Shown: in pieces, positions 37,601 to 51,088 of the stretch | How positions within the stretch are numbered: position 1 is the first letter of the stretch | Layout: the number at the start of each line of letters is the position of its first letter | NCBI GenBank assembly: GCA_038503065.1 | Contig: JBCAMK010000002.1 | Coordinates: forward strand, 310,001 to 374,000 | Length of the DNA: 64,000 bases | Direction: 5' to 3' | Source: Paragyromitra xinjiangensis | Lineage: Eukaryota; Ascomycota; Pezizomycetes; Pezizales; Discinaceae | Position numbers and translations under genes: made by a program | Notes under the pieces: generated by a model | Database searches by the model: none | The model's input: the letters and a program-made list of their open reading frames with translations, nothing else | What the model was told of the DNA's origin: nothing

Positions 37601-40600
37601 TCTTGGATTGAGGGAGGATAGGATGATTGGGTTTCTTTGAGTTGCTGGAGGGCGACGAAGATTGAATCGGAAAGGGTTTGTAGGGAAGAGTCGAGGGATT
37701 CAAGTGATGCGGGTTCGGGAGCATCGGTTTGCTGTGAGGGTGAAGGCAAAGGGCTTGGGGAAACCCAGGACAATACTTGGGAAGTGGTATATGCGATCTC
37801 TGGGTGATCGTTTCGAATGGACTCCATACTTTCCTTCAGATGGTTAAGCGTTTCTTGAGCTTCATCTACTAGTAATTTTGCCGAATTCTCCCAGATGCTA
37901 TTGTGAATGAATAGGTGTTGTTGAGTTGAAAAGTGGCTATTGAGCCTGGAAGCAGCCTTTCGTGATTCCTCAAAGGAGATTTCGGCTTTTTCAAACTTCT
38001 TCCCCCCGAAATCAGAGTGGATCTTCAATAACTCCACTGCGAGGTCAAGGACCTTGGGAAGCCATTGGAAGCGCCTCTGAAGGTCAGCATAGTTTTGAAG
38101 GTCGTTCTTCCCGTAGAAGTTGATATTCTCCAGGCCCAGGTTGGAAATAGTATTGAATCCAGCCATTGATGACTGTGAATGCTCAAGATCCTTCAAAGCA
38201 GATGAAATCGAGGCTCGTTGATCCAATGTCATCGAAAACAGGTGTTCCAGAAATCCCACACTTCTTGCAACTTCCGCACCAGTGAGATCTGGCGAGTGCT
38301 CCACAACTGCCTTCCTGATTTTCGGCAGGGTCTCCGCGATACGAAAGAAGTAATGATTCTCCGAAGCGCTTCTCCGATCCTGGCCTTTGTGTATTGGATC
38401 AGCAATTGCTAGTATGCGTTCGAGAGTTGCTTGCTTTCCTAGCAATGCGGCGCTCAAGTTAGACTTAAGACCCATATTCTTTAGCTCCTTCAAGGCGTCT
38501 GCAAAAGCTTTCCGCTTCCTCGTCTTGAGATGTTTAGCCACTTCTTTGGTTTCGTCATTTAGGGTTCCTGGCGTTTCTGATTGAAGTTGCTTGATCGTGG
38601 AGATGATAGAAGATGAGAATTCGTCAATGAAATTTATAGTACCAGCACGGTCTGGGGGAATTTGAGCGACGCGTTTCATCATTTGAACCGCCGCTAGGGG
38701 ATCTTGCAATCGTCCGGGTCTTTCACTCCATTTTCTAAGGCGCTTTTCATAGATTGCTTTTACTACCTCAAGGTTGGTAGGTAGCTCCGCGGTCCCTAGA
38801 TGGGCCCCATCTATCGTAGAGGAATCGACAGGGATATCAGGCATGCCGCCTTGAAGAAGTGGTAAAATTGGTTGGTTGATTGCTTGACGATATCCCTTAA
38901 CGACCCTGTAGAGTTTCTTGTGCGAGCGTTTGGCACTATCACGGAGCGCGAGAATGTTGGTATCTTTCCAGCTTGCTAGTAGGACTACATCGCTCATTGA
39001 TTTCTGGAATTTCTTCCTGTGTTTTGCCGTTGTCTCGCGGGAAATAGACTCATATTGTGAGTAGTATGCAATCAGGTTATGCAACCCTTTCTGCACCAAA
39101 CTCATTCCAGATAAATCATCGCACAATCGAAGTGTATGTTGTTCGAACGCCCGCAAAAGCTGCAATCTGTGCGAGAATTGGGCGGCTGAAGATGACTCGA
39201 CGAAAGAAACTAAGGTTGCGAGAAGTTGCTCGACGTGCTCTTTCAGGCCTTGACTTTCGTGAAGAAGCTGCACAGGATTTGCAATGACGCTCTCGTAGAC
39301 GAAAAACCACCAAGAGTTTGCCTCGGTACGGCATTTCTCGTCCTCAATATCGAAGAGACGGGGCCAGGTAGTGAGCTCTAGACGCCGCCAACCAATGATG
39401 AGCTGTGTGACAGCGTCGTAGTGTTCTGCGGCGGAGTACTCGGTGCTTGCAACGCCTTGCCATTCATTCAAGTATTCGTGCAATTTCTCAACCTTGACGA
39501 GGAAGTGTGCAACTGGGGTAGCATTTGGTAGGTCTAGTAACTGTTGGCAAGTCTCTATAGCGTCCTGGAGAGTAACATGTTCAGGCCATGCTTCAGCCAG
39601 ATGCGTCAGACGTGCGTGGGTCTTTTCAACAATGACAACTAACTTCCGCGCCTGCTCCATATTTTCGTCGGTATAGAAATCGTATGTTAGGGATGTGGAG
39701 CCTTCAATCCATCCTAAGGTCTCCTTCAGTGAGAGAAAAATCGCTGGTAAGAATGACTCAATCTTGTCTGGGGGGATATAAAAGGTATTCTCATTTCCAA
39801 CGGACTTCACTAAAGCTGAAACGCTACGCCGAATGAGAGAGGATAAATTTATAGATTCGGTTTCGGTCTCGAGATAGATTGCTGAATGAGATAGGGCAAT
39901 TTGACACGCAAGTTCTCGGTGATCATAACCAGATGTTATCTCTTTTTCTTCCTGGTCTTGTTCGTATGTAGGAAACATGGCTGCCAGCTCTGTCTCTTCC
40001 GCATTCTCTGCTTCGCCCGTGTATCTGTATAGACTTGCGTTTGCGGCAGCCTCTTCCTGTTCCTTTGCTATCTTAGTTTTCCATGTCTCGAAAAAGCTTT
40101 GCAAAATGCTGTTAATTGCGTCTTTGGGCGTTTTCCCGATGTTTTCATAGCCTTCCGACTTTTGGCAAGCAGCAAATTGCCAAAGCCGTAGTAGCTTGAC
40201 ATCTTCTCGCTCATCTGGATATTTACCGGAGAGAAGATCTTGACCGACAATCCGGGTTGGGTCGATCAGGAATGTTGGGAACTTTGATTCGTCGACATTC
40301 ATCGAGGCGATAGACAACCCTAATTTCAAAGAATAAATAAACCCAAGGATAGGGTCCACCAAATCCTTATAGAGAGGATAGCCTCGTCGGAGTCTTTCGA
40401 TAATCTGTGATAGATTCCTTTGGAACAGCATCTCTTCGTCTTTGTGATTGGGCCTGCGCTCTAGAATTGATGGAAGAAGTCGCTCCTGGGGGTTTGAATG
40501 AACAACAACTTGCAAAAGATTTAATAGATCTCCTTGCAGTGGACCCATTTCTGACTCGGCTGGACGCACTATCAGGGAATTCGGAGGCTCTTCGCCAAGA

Positions 40601-43600
40601 GTGTTCATGCGTTCTTCCAGCATCTGAATTTTCAAGTTGTGTTCCTGGCCTGTAAACCTAAGCTCGAAAATTTTCTCCGCCTGAATCTTACGCCTAAGCT
40701 CTTCGTTTCTTTTTAAGTATCTTGCTCGCTGTACGAGCGGCTTCATCGCAGGATCAAATGCACAGTTAGGCACGTATAACTTCAAGCATCCAAGGGCGTA
40801 ATGGGTCCAAGCTTTCCCTGCCAACGCAAATGTCTCTGAGTGAGAACAAGATCTACCGATTTTGACGAGCCCATCAATGGTATGAACGAAATGCCCGTCG
40901 ACCACCAATTTCAAGGCACCGTTCGAAGTGGTCGAAATCAATTCTCCAAGTCTATCTGTGATACTAGAACCTGATTTTCCGTGGAGTGTGAGTTCGAGGG
41001 CCTCGAAAGAAACCATAGCCTGGACATAGGTTACTGAATCATATGACAGGCGATGAAGTTGGATGATCTGTGACTACTGTTAGTCTAGGCTCCGAAAATA
41101 GGGAGTTAAATAGATTAACTCGCCTTCTTGGTCTTCGATAGCAACAGGATATTTAGCTGGAATAATTGATCACTGGTGACTTGTGGAGTATGGAAACTTA
41201 GTTGCTTTGCAAGCACACTAAGTTCGGCATCTAATTGACTAAGCTGTCCTATAAAAGACTGCTTCGCAGATTGGCTTTAGAGCATTTGTTAGTTGCAATA
41301 ACCAAACCCTAGGCGCTTGTACTAACCTAGTACGCAGCATTTCTAAGGCAAAACCCCCTTGAAGTATACCATGCGGGCCGCCAGAGGAACCGTCGTACTC
41401 GTATATGTCTTCCAAAACCTGTTCATACGAGTTTCCTAAACTCTTGTCAGTGTCTGTACCCAAGAGATATATAAACTAACTTACGAAGTCGAGCACTTGG
41501 ACCTTGATAGCCCAAAAGACTCGAGGTGGTCCTGCCAGCGAAGTGGGCGAGAGTCAGCGTATCGCTTAACTGCGACACTCGTTAGCCTACTTCAAACCAA
41601 GGGAATAATGTCTCCTACCGATACCTCCCCAGTTTCTACACCTGATATCTGAAGCGCTTTAAACTTAAGCAAATAGTCAAATGTAATCTTCACGAGAGAA
41701 TCCTTTATATTCAACTTATTTGAGCTGGAGGATTCAAGCTGCGCGATTGCCTTGTCTAATCCCGGTATCAACTCCCCAACCTCAACATCAGAGGTCAAGA
41801 CTGCTGTAAGTGCTTCAAGTAGAGAAGTTTTAAGTGCAGCAATCGTTTGAAAGGAACCTAAACAGATAGTTAGTTACCCGAGTGACGACTTATGATTCTA
41901 TTATGGACTAACCCTTAAAGCACGAAGCAACAACATCAAATCGGTCCGCAATCTTCTGCAGCTGATGATACGCATCCCAAGCAGCAAAAGAGGACGGAAC
42001 TGATGGGTGCATTTCGTTCCAGAGGAGCTCCATAGAGAATCCAGTAGTAAGCTGGAGTGGCACTCTAAAATTCCCAAGAGCATTCTCGGTTGCTTCTACT
42101 AATTTCAAAGGCAAGACATCCCTAGCTTGTCTAAGCCATTCTTCCAGTAGTGCGAGATAAACATGAAATACGCTTTCATTCAGATTATGATTGCTGCTAA
42201 GGTCAACCATATCTCGCCACAAGTCGAGTAGTTCCGAGACCTGAGTAGCAGCACGCTTTCAGACAAGTCAGCATTCGAAGGTTGAAAGAAGGATGGTTAG
42301 GACAATAAAACATACCATGTTGGTCTGTGCTGAAACATCTTCGCCCAGCCAGCGTTCCAACGACCGTCTAACAACCGACAAAAACCCAAATAGCGGTAGT
42401 CCAACACTTCCTCCAAATCCTGGGGCGGATTGATTTTTAGAAGCAGACTTCTCCAAGAAAGTCATCTCCTTCATTCTTGTCGTTGTGGAGCGCTGCAGAA
42501 TATCTTCTTCGGCCTTTCTGATCCCGAACACCTCCCTGGTACATTCGTATATTTGGTTTAAGACAGCAACGGCTTCACCAAGTTCGTACTTCTCTTTTGT
42601 ACTGGGCGAGAGGAGAGATGTATTACAGATGGGATTAATTAACTGTTTATTTATTGCAAATCTATCAGTTTTCCGATCCCCGCCAGTCGCAAAAAATTCA
42701 AAGCCAAAAACCACAAGGTCACTGACCTGTGCTTCCCTGAACTTTGAATCAAGGCTCAACTCGCGTGAAATGAACTCTAGAAAATCCTCCAGCAATTTTC
42801 CAACACGAGGATGATTTCTTAAATATGCTAAGCTATCGACTACACCCATGACGACACTTAACTTCGCCGGGTTCAGTTGAGAAGCGGCAGTATAGGATCT
42901 CCACCTATTCAAAAATCTCATCTGGTCTCTGGGCAAGTGGTCAAAGACTATTTGAGTGAGATTATCGTACAAACCAGTCTCGGCGTCAGTGCTAATAAAT
43001 TTGTTAATATCGCTATACAAGGCCATTGTAGATTCTGCAGTCGAGATTGAATATTGTGCCAGCTTCGATCGTTCGTTATCATCCATATTTGCTACCGGTA
43101 CCATTGGATTTAAAGAGCCCGAATCCATATAAATCTCCATTCCACGATTTCGCATTGCTCTGGAGAGCTCGCCATGTCGTGGGTCCATGGTCAAAAATAA
43201 CCTGAAATTTGGATGTGGGCGGACAAGCCTTGGCTCTCCGTTTTCACCACTGTGTTCATTAATGATAAGATACCCATTTAACTCGAGAAGGGAATTGAGT
43301 CGATCAAGAACAGATGGGCTGCATAGGTTAGCATTATCCAAAATCAACCATTTCCCTTCCTCCACTGCATGAATAAGCATCCCATCGACCCACTCGAAGC
43401 GAGCAATTGAGGCCTGGCGTGCTTGAGATATTAAATCTTCACACTTTTGGGTGAATTTGGCGAACTCGCTTGATCCCGACCCCGATTCGATGATTTTAAG
43501 TGCCGAATGCAAGCAATGAAGCTTCTCAGAACCCAATGTTCCATCGATAGAACTAGCATGTTCGAATAACCCAAGAACTGCCTTTCCCGGAATAAAACTA

Positions 43601-46600
43601 CCGCATAGTGCTTTGATAGTTGACTGCTCAAGAAACCTCTGGAGCTCCAAAAACAAATTTGAGATGCCTCTTGAGATATCGACCTGTTCAAACCCACCCA
43701 CGATATCAGTCGTATCAATGTCGCTGTTCAGCGCAATTTCATCCAATTCAGCTCCGGCTATGCTTGCCAATAGTTTGATAATACTACTCTTTCCAGCTCC
43801 CGAGGGTCCGACCAATATAACAGGTGTCTGTTGCTGAATAGCAGCCATGATTGTTTCTAAGCATGGTAGATTTCGCTTGAGGAAAGCGATCCCTTGGATG
43901 GACACTGGCTGCGCGTCACTTTGCCGAGCGAGAAGCGCATGACCAACTTGGAGGTGATTCTTGGACAATTGGTGATAAAGATGTCGCTTCTGGGGGACAT
44001 TTCCGAACACCTGCTTAAATAGGTCGTCTACGCGAGCTCTATCTTCAAGTGTGCGGAATCGTTGCTTGACCACAACATCGACAAACTCGGATGGATTTTG
44101 AAATGCGATGAGTCCTTCGGTCGAAGATAAGAGTCCCAGCCAACGCAGAGTATCTCTCAGGTTAAACTCCCATGGCCCACCAACGTGACCGAAACTGCGT
44201 TTTTGAGAAACTTCACGATCTAGCAAAACCACAAAACTGATAACCTTTGACACATCGTCTTGTGATATACTGGGATACAAGCGGGTCGCAATCAACCGCA
44301 GATCCTCAAGATTAAGCATATCCACATAGACTACAGTGAATCGATTGACGAAAGAAGCTGGGAGACCTTTCCTCCCTCCGCCTTGATGGTGCGGATTCTG
44401 AGCTGCGAAGACGGCAAAGTTGGCGTGACACTTGAAAGAACGATCCAGCTCAGCAATATAAGCCTCTCCACGATGATCCAAGCACGCATTTAACCCCTCG
44501 AGAACCGACTGCGAAGCCAAATTCATTTCGTCCAGCAACACCCAGTGTCCTCGTTGCATTGCTTGCAGGAATGGCGCATCTCGCCAGGCAAACTCTCCGC
44601 TCTGACCACCTTCAACAGGGACATCGGAACCAAACAAGTCCATAAGATCCGTCTGCTCTGACAAATTAATACGGGTAAGAGGATTTCCAGATGCTGCGGC
44701 AAGAGCTGAGATGAGACTAGTTTTCCCGACACCAGGGCTACCCTCGAGTAAGATAGGTTTCTGTAACTGCATTGCCCTGACCACTCGCATGGCATTCACC
44801 CCAGTAGTCGGGGCCTCAAGGTTGAAAGAAACATCTGCTACGGAACCAGAAGCTCTTGGTAGGGAAAAATCTCCGAGTCTTAGTGTCGCATCGTCAATAG
44901 TGAGACCAAACGGTTGCTCATAAATTGAAGCTAGATCTTGACCACTCAGCTCTGACAACTTCAGAATACACTTCCGCTTCTCCTTGATTAAGTCTTCTGC
45001 CTCAGTGCTCATCAGAACAGCAGAAGGATTCGCTCCTAGGCCATCAATAAAAACCAGCGCAGCTCCGTGCAGCAGCCCAAATGCGGGATTTTGCGGATCA
45101 CACATATTAACAAACTTCGCCCACGCTAAAACATCACGGATCGAAACCGCAGACGAAGCAAAATGGTATGTCTCTGAGAACCACTGCGCAAACTTGACGA
45201 TCGCGTCCGCATATTGGAGCGCAAAAGGTGCCAATTTCGCACGCACAATCTGTAGAACGTCGTCATAGTCCGACATAGAAGGAACCCAAATTTCGGTAAA
45301 CCGATTTCGTAGGGCAGGAGAAAGTTCCTTTTTGCCATAGTCACCCCCAGGATTCATCGTAGCTAGAAACTGGAACCCATCCGCAGCAATGACTTGCGAC
45401 TCTTCTGGACCTTTCTCAGCTAGCAGGATGCCACGTGCAGGCTCTAGAACGCTATTAAGCCGCTCAAGAACAGAGTCATCTGCAAGTGAGATCTCGTCAA
45501 GAAGAAAGAATTGCCCTTCCTTCATTGCCTGGATAAGACTACCATCGCTCCACTCAAACAACGCCTTGACTCGCACTCTGTTCAACTCGATTCGGCCCCT
45601 GAGCTCGTGAGGAATACCCTCCATAAGCCCAGCATTTAGCTTGTTATAAATATCTAATAACCCAGACAGAGACATGCCGGTGAGGCCCGTCACAGGTGTA
45701 TAGGTTTTAAGAGCCAGTAAAAGATCATTGATAAGCTCTGCTGTATATGCTGTGCGGTTCCTAATAGGCCTCTGTGCGCCGATAATATCTCCAGTTTCTG
45801 TGTTCTGGTGCGCGTTGACAATCTGCAACGATTTTCCGAATGCTTCTGCGAGCAACTGACAGACGGTTGTCTTTCCGCACCCAGTCTCACCCACCAAAAG
45901 CACCGGTTCGTTATTCCGCAGTGAATGTGCAACAAGCGAATAAAGTCTGCGCATTGCCTTGGTCCATACTACATCGCTCTCGAGTTTCATGACCAGCTGG
46001 TATTCAGGCGTTGCTTCTGGTGAATAAAGTGCGGTTTCATCAATCTTGACTTTCATTACACTCTCAATAACCTTTTTGACGGCCAGTTTCTCGTCGTCTT
46101 TCCGGACGCGCTCGGCAAGAAGCATGTATCCGTTATCAGCCAGCTGTTGATACCCCACCGCCTCACGATTCGCCCACCGGAAAAGGTCACGAAGCGTAGC
46201 GAAACTATTCTTCTGCTCAAAAAGCCTCGTAGATTGACGGAGTAGTGATAGTTCCTACCCAAAAATTACCAATTAGACTATATGCCTCAGGTTCGAAGTC
46301 ATAGACCATCACTCACCCGATAGACTTTCACAATTCTTCCACAATAACTCGGCGCCACTCCACACCTCTCCCTAAGAATCGTTTCCAGTTCCTCTTCCGG
46401 AATATCATCAAAATGTAGTTCCAAAAACCTGTTCCTGAACGCTCTAGAGAGAACCTTCCTTCCACCATAAACACCCGGCGGATTCTGCGTGGCAAATAGC
46501 ATAAACTCTCTATGCGGTCTGACTACCTCTTGCGTCTCTGGGATCATCAATTCGCGATTATCATCCAACAGCCTATTCAATGCCTCGAGCACATCTGTAG

Positions 46601-49600
46601 GCGCCAAATTAAGCTCATCCAGCACAATCCAGTATCCTTTCCGCAACGCCTCGACCAAGATACCCTCCTGGAATCGCAAAGTGCCAGTATTATCAGAGAC
46701 ATAACTCCCAAGATACTCCTGCAGGTCCGTATGCTCGTGGTTGTTAATCCTAACAAACTTATGACCCGTCCGCTTCGCCAAATACTCGATCATTGACGTT
46801 TTTCCGGAACTCGTTGGCCCTTGGATCAATACCGGAAACCTCCTCGTTGCAGTCGCTCTCACAAGGTTTAGCATATTCCGTTCCACAAACGGCGTGATGA
46901 TATAGTGCGGCTGTTCTTCAACTTCCTGTGATCCACGATGCATCCAGTAGTGTTTAAACTGGACATATTCGCCGCCATTCGCATCAACTGGCCTACGTGG
47001 GATCTGCGAGACGAGACTCCGTACGTTTTTCTGAGAGCCCAAGATAAACTTCTCAATGACCGGCAGCAAGACCCCTTCACTGGTTCGGTCGAGGAGTGTC
47101 AAAAAGCTCATGCAGAAGCCCTCGTAGAGACTCCTTCGCAAACCATACACCCCCGCAATCTCAACCACGTAGCTGAGTGTTCTCGTGAGCGTCCTCATGC
47201 TGAAATGCGGCCGCTGATTCGCACCATCGACAAGCTTATGTCCCTCCGCGAGCTTCTTCGCCTCGAGATACAAATTTGCAACATCCAACACCGCTCTCTC
47301 ATCTCCAGCTACCAACTGCCCGAGATACTCCCCGACAATCGCCAGCAAATTTCCAAGATCCTGATCCGGGCTCACGACATACAGTTCCGTAAACCTGCTC
47401 CTGAGCCCACTTGGTAGGTCCCGCTTCCCGACGTCCGTGGCAGGGTTCATACAAGCGAAGATGCGGAAATCCGGGTGTGCATTAACGCGCTCGACATCCC
47501 CCTTCTCAGACAAAAGGATACTACGCGTATCCCCGTCCTTCCCGTCCTTCAATAGATCCGCAATACTCTCAAGTGTATCCGGAGCCGCCAAATTGATTTC
47601 ATCGAGCAACACCCAATCACCATTGCGCGCTGCCTTGATGAGACTTCCCTCCACAAACGAGAATGCAAAACTCTTATTCACTTGAGAACTCTGCCTCTCC
47701 AGAGTCGCAAGGTCATGCGCGAACTTAGCCCACTGCGCTTGGAGTGCGGGCCGATCCATACTATCTAGTTTCCTCTTCTTCTTCGGCTGGTCGTCTCCCT
47801 CTTTCTCCGTAGCAACCGGGGTAGCAAAAAAGGTCTCTGCCATCTTGACCGCTTCGCCCCAGAGTGTGATAACGCGATTCCATTGCTGCTTCACCCAGCA
47901 TTTCTGCAGCACTTCCAGAAAGCGCTTGTTCCGCTTTGCAGAGAATGTCTTCTCGAAGAGCCCCTCAAATAACTCCTTCAAGGGTACAGCGAGCGTACGT
48001 ACATCAACGGGCTTATACCCACCAAGTAGATCCGCGCTTTCGGTTTGCTGGGACAAATTCATAACCGTCAACTCAACCCCAAGCAAGTCCGCCATCTGCT
48101 GCACGACAGTCGTCTTTCCGGTACCAGTCTCTCCAACCAACAACACCGGTTCACAGCCCCTCACGGCAACTCCAACCTGCTCAAGTAGTCTCAACGCATG
48201 GTTCGTGGTTGCGAACGGCCGCTTTTGCTGCAACGCCTTCCCGCGACGTTTCCGCTTCTTAAGTTTCGCCCTACCAACGGTGAGCTGGCTAGCAGTAACC
48301 TGGTAGCTAGGAATGTGCCCGGCAAGGAATAGTTCGACTCGCTGCGGCGGAATCATCATCTCCTCGGCAATCTTCTTCACAACAAGGACACGGGCCCCAA
48401 CAGTCTGCAGACTCCCAGCAAAGCAGTCAACAGCCTCCATGAAAATCTCGTCGAACAATGCATCTGGCATGGCTTCTCCAGGGGTGCCCGTCACCCCAGC
48501 TGCGACAAATAGCGCAGAAATACGGGTACACCATTTCATGAGATCTCTAGGGGAGATCTGACGGCCTAGACTCGTCTTGGATAATGCAAAGAATGCTGGG
48601 TCACGGTAGAGACCCTGTGCAGTACGGTATACACGCATTAAGGATGAGGAGACCGCGGCAAGGGTGGGAAAGCGGGTCGTGATAATTGTGTGCAGTTCTT
48701 CTTCGGTAGGCATAGTGAAGTCAACGCGGTTCCAGAGACGACTGCCGAGGATGTGGATGCTATCTGGCTTGCTCGAGCCAATTGTTCTCATGGTGGCAAT
48801 CAGACGGAACCCACGCGCAGCGACAATGGTCTCTCCGCGGCTAGGAATAACGAGTTCTCCGCGTTCCATGAGTGGGAGGAGAACAGACAAGACTTCAGTT
48901 GGCGCTTTGTCGATATCCTCAACGAGCACCCAGCGACCCTCTTTAACAGCGGTTGTGAGAACTCCAGGACGCCATTCAAAGGAGCCAGGGGTATCGGCAG
49001 TAGTGTATGCTCCAACTAAGAGTTTTGCGTCGGTCTGATCGCCAAGGTGGATCGAGATGAGGGTTTCGAGGGTATTGAGGGTATGCGCAATTTGGTGAAC
49101 AAGGAATGTTTTTCCGGAACCAGAAGGACCCGTAATGAGGATGGGGGGCGAAGAACGAAGGTGGAGGGCAAGGGCGTGAATGTTTGATATAGTAGTGGGG
49201 GTGGGAATAATCTTGGAGGTGGTGGTGGGAGGGCCTGTAGACTGTTAGAAAAATGTTCTTGGTACAACGAAAGAGACTTCCTTACCTCTGAGACGAGGTG
49301 TCAGAATACCGCAAAGGTCAGCAGTTAGTGGCGAGAGTTCTTCCGAAGAGATTATCCTATGCCGAGTCGTATTCTCTATGACTTGAGTCTTAGCATTCTC
49401 TAATTCTTCCGCCAACTTTTTCAGCCGTTCTTCCTCCATAAGCCTATTGGAACCCTCATTAGTAAATCTTCGAAAACCCAGGAATTGAGACTCTTACACC
49501 AAGAACCCATAATCTACTTCCTTTCCCTCCCAAAACCCCATAACCCCTTCCTCTGAATCATTCCCAACTCCATATTTTTTAAACATATCCTCCCTAGCCG

Positions 49601-50156
49601 CATCCGCAACCTTCAGAATTAATCCCATGACTCTCACAGCCATATACCTCACCACTTTCCCCGAATGTTTCAAAAGTGGCGCAACATTCTCAACCTTTAC
49701 CATCCGCAAGAAAGCCTCTCTCTTAAAACACAAAAGCCTCCAAAACGACAACAAGATATCAACCAAGTCGACATCTACCGCAGCAATCTGCTCATCTGAG
49801 AGCTGCGATATCTGAGCAAGGAAGTAGTCACTAGGCGCCATCGATTGGTGCATAATGAATTCCTCTGCCAATCCAGCCAGATACGGTGCCACAGGCAAAA
49901 CCCTTGCAAACGCAGCAGCCATTTGCTCTGGGTGTGCAAATGTCTTCCATCGTGCGGCGAGATCGGGGAAGAGTGGCTCGTAGCAGGTAAAGATTAACTG
50001 TGTGAATTCGGGGACAACCGCAAGGCGTGAGAGGGTATTAAGATAGAGTTGATTATCAGCATCTATGGACCCTGAGAGCAGGGCAAGCGCATCCTTTGGA
50101 AGTGAAGATGCAAGAGGCGACTGAAGAAGTCGAGTGTCAAAACTGGTGCAATCCAT
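34674..50156 (-). CDS. MDN1: Midasin (dynein-like AAA ATPase, 60S ribosome assembly)
   Basis: Model: complement(join(34674..35951, 36007..41067, 41124..41274, 41327..41435, 41485..41569, 41619..41857, 41913..42255, 42316..46254, 46317..49234, 49286..49443, 49498..50156)), 4979 residues. Yeast Rea1 has 4910. Midasin strips assembly factors (Rsa4, Ytm1) from pre-60S particles in nucleolus and nucleoplasm. Six P-loops mark AAA1-AAA6: GPSGSGKT (~49115-49138), GETGTGKT (~48118-48141), GPTSSGKT (~46797-46820), GETGCGKT (~45870-45893), GSPGVGKT (~44722-44745), GPSGAGKS (~43787-43810). A long helical linker follows, then an Asp/Glu-rich tail (roughly 35600-37290). The C-terminal MIDAS domain has VDDSKSMAESD near 35270. 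The intron at 41068-41123 starts with GC rather than GT. Every exon phase fits. It lies just downstream of SQT1. Confidence 0.97.
35600..37290 (-). other. Acidic low-complexity tract inside midasin
   Basis: About 560 codons dominated by Glu and Asp with Lys and Gln, e.g. DIEDEMEGELGDMPDKEDDE. It separates the linker from the MIDAS domain in all midasins. Many spurious open frames occur on the opposite strand because of the base bias. Confidence 0.9.
41068..41123 (-). other. GC-AG intron in MDN1
   Basis: The donor reads AAG/GCGAGT and the acceptor GTCACAG. No GT donor near it keeps the frame. With the GC donor, exon 9 (...LLLSKTKK) joins IIQLHRLSYD in phase 0. Confidence 0.7.
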
Positions 50157-51088
50157 GGCTTTTTATCTTATTTTTCAAAAGTTGGATTGAGTGTTTGTTG
50201 CGGTTTATGTCCGTGAGGTTGAGGAACCTTGGGTTTCAACAAGGTTGTTGAAGTTTCTCAGAAAAATTTCGTGGGGAAAGAAAGAGGCTCTGTGCTAAGG
50301 CTAGCGTAGCACGTGATACTATCAAAACTAGGCTTGGCAAAAGAAGACTGAGTAATGCAACCTGGAGATAAATTGATACTTGAGACGGTTTTCGAGAGTA
50401 ATATTCAAGTGCTTTTTAAAAAAGAAAATCAGAAGCACGGTAGTATTCACCTAGACCAAAAAATTGGTGAGCATTCCCGCATCACCAATGACTCACCTAC
50501 AACCCTAACCCCAATATTTGCATAAATGAAATGGTTTATCCAAGCTCAACTCCACCAACCCGCTGAGCAATGAAGTGCTCGCACCGAGTGATACTAAATG
50601 ACCCACGATCCTTCAAGGGCTCCACCGAAACCAGACCCCAACAGTCAAAAGAACCACTAGGAGCAAATAAAACACAACCTAACATAATTCCGGTAAGGAG
50701 ATAAGAATAAACCAACCATGCCCAAGCACCACGAGCAGTCTATGGGGTCTGCAGATCTAAATGGTCGATAGCAAGCCTTCTAGGATCTTCAGCACAAATG
50801 TTTAATATCACCATAAATGACATCAAGCAGCTCAGCACTTCTCTTTAAACAAAGGACCGTGGTTTTTAACTTCATTATTACTTCCTCTATATAAAACCCA
50901 CCAATCCGTATCCCATATGATGACATTTACACAAACCCACCCCACTCTACCCCAACGGCACACCAACCGTCGGCGCTACCCCCGCACCACCCGCCGCAAG
51001 GCCCGTAATTTCAAACACCAACGCAACATGACTGCACCAAAGTCAGCCAAACCACCCCGAAAAAAAAGCACCAAGGAACGGAAGCAAC
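50157..51088. other. Intergenic between MDN1 and SQT1
   Basis: MDN1 promoter and SQT1 3' flank. Nothing else recognised. Short plus-strand frames are low-complexity Pro/Arg/Lys. Confidence 0.5.
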
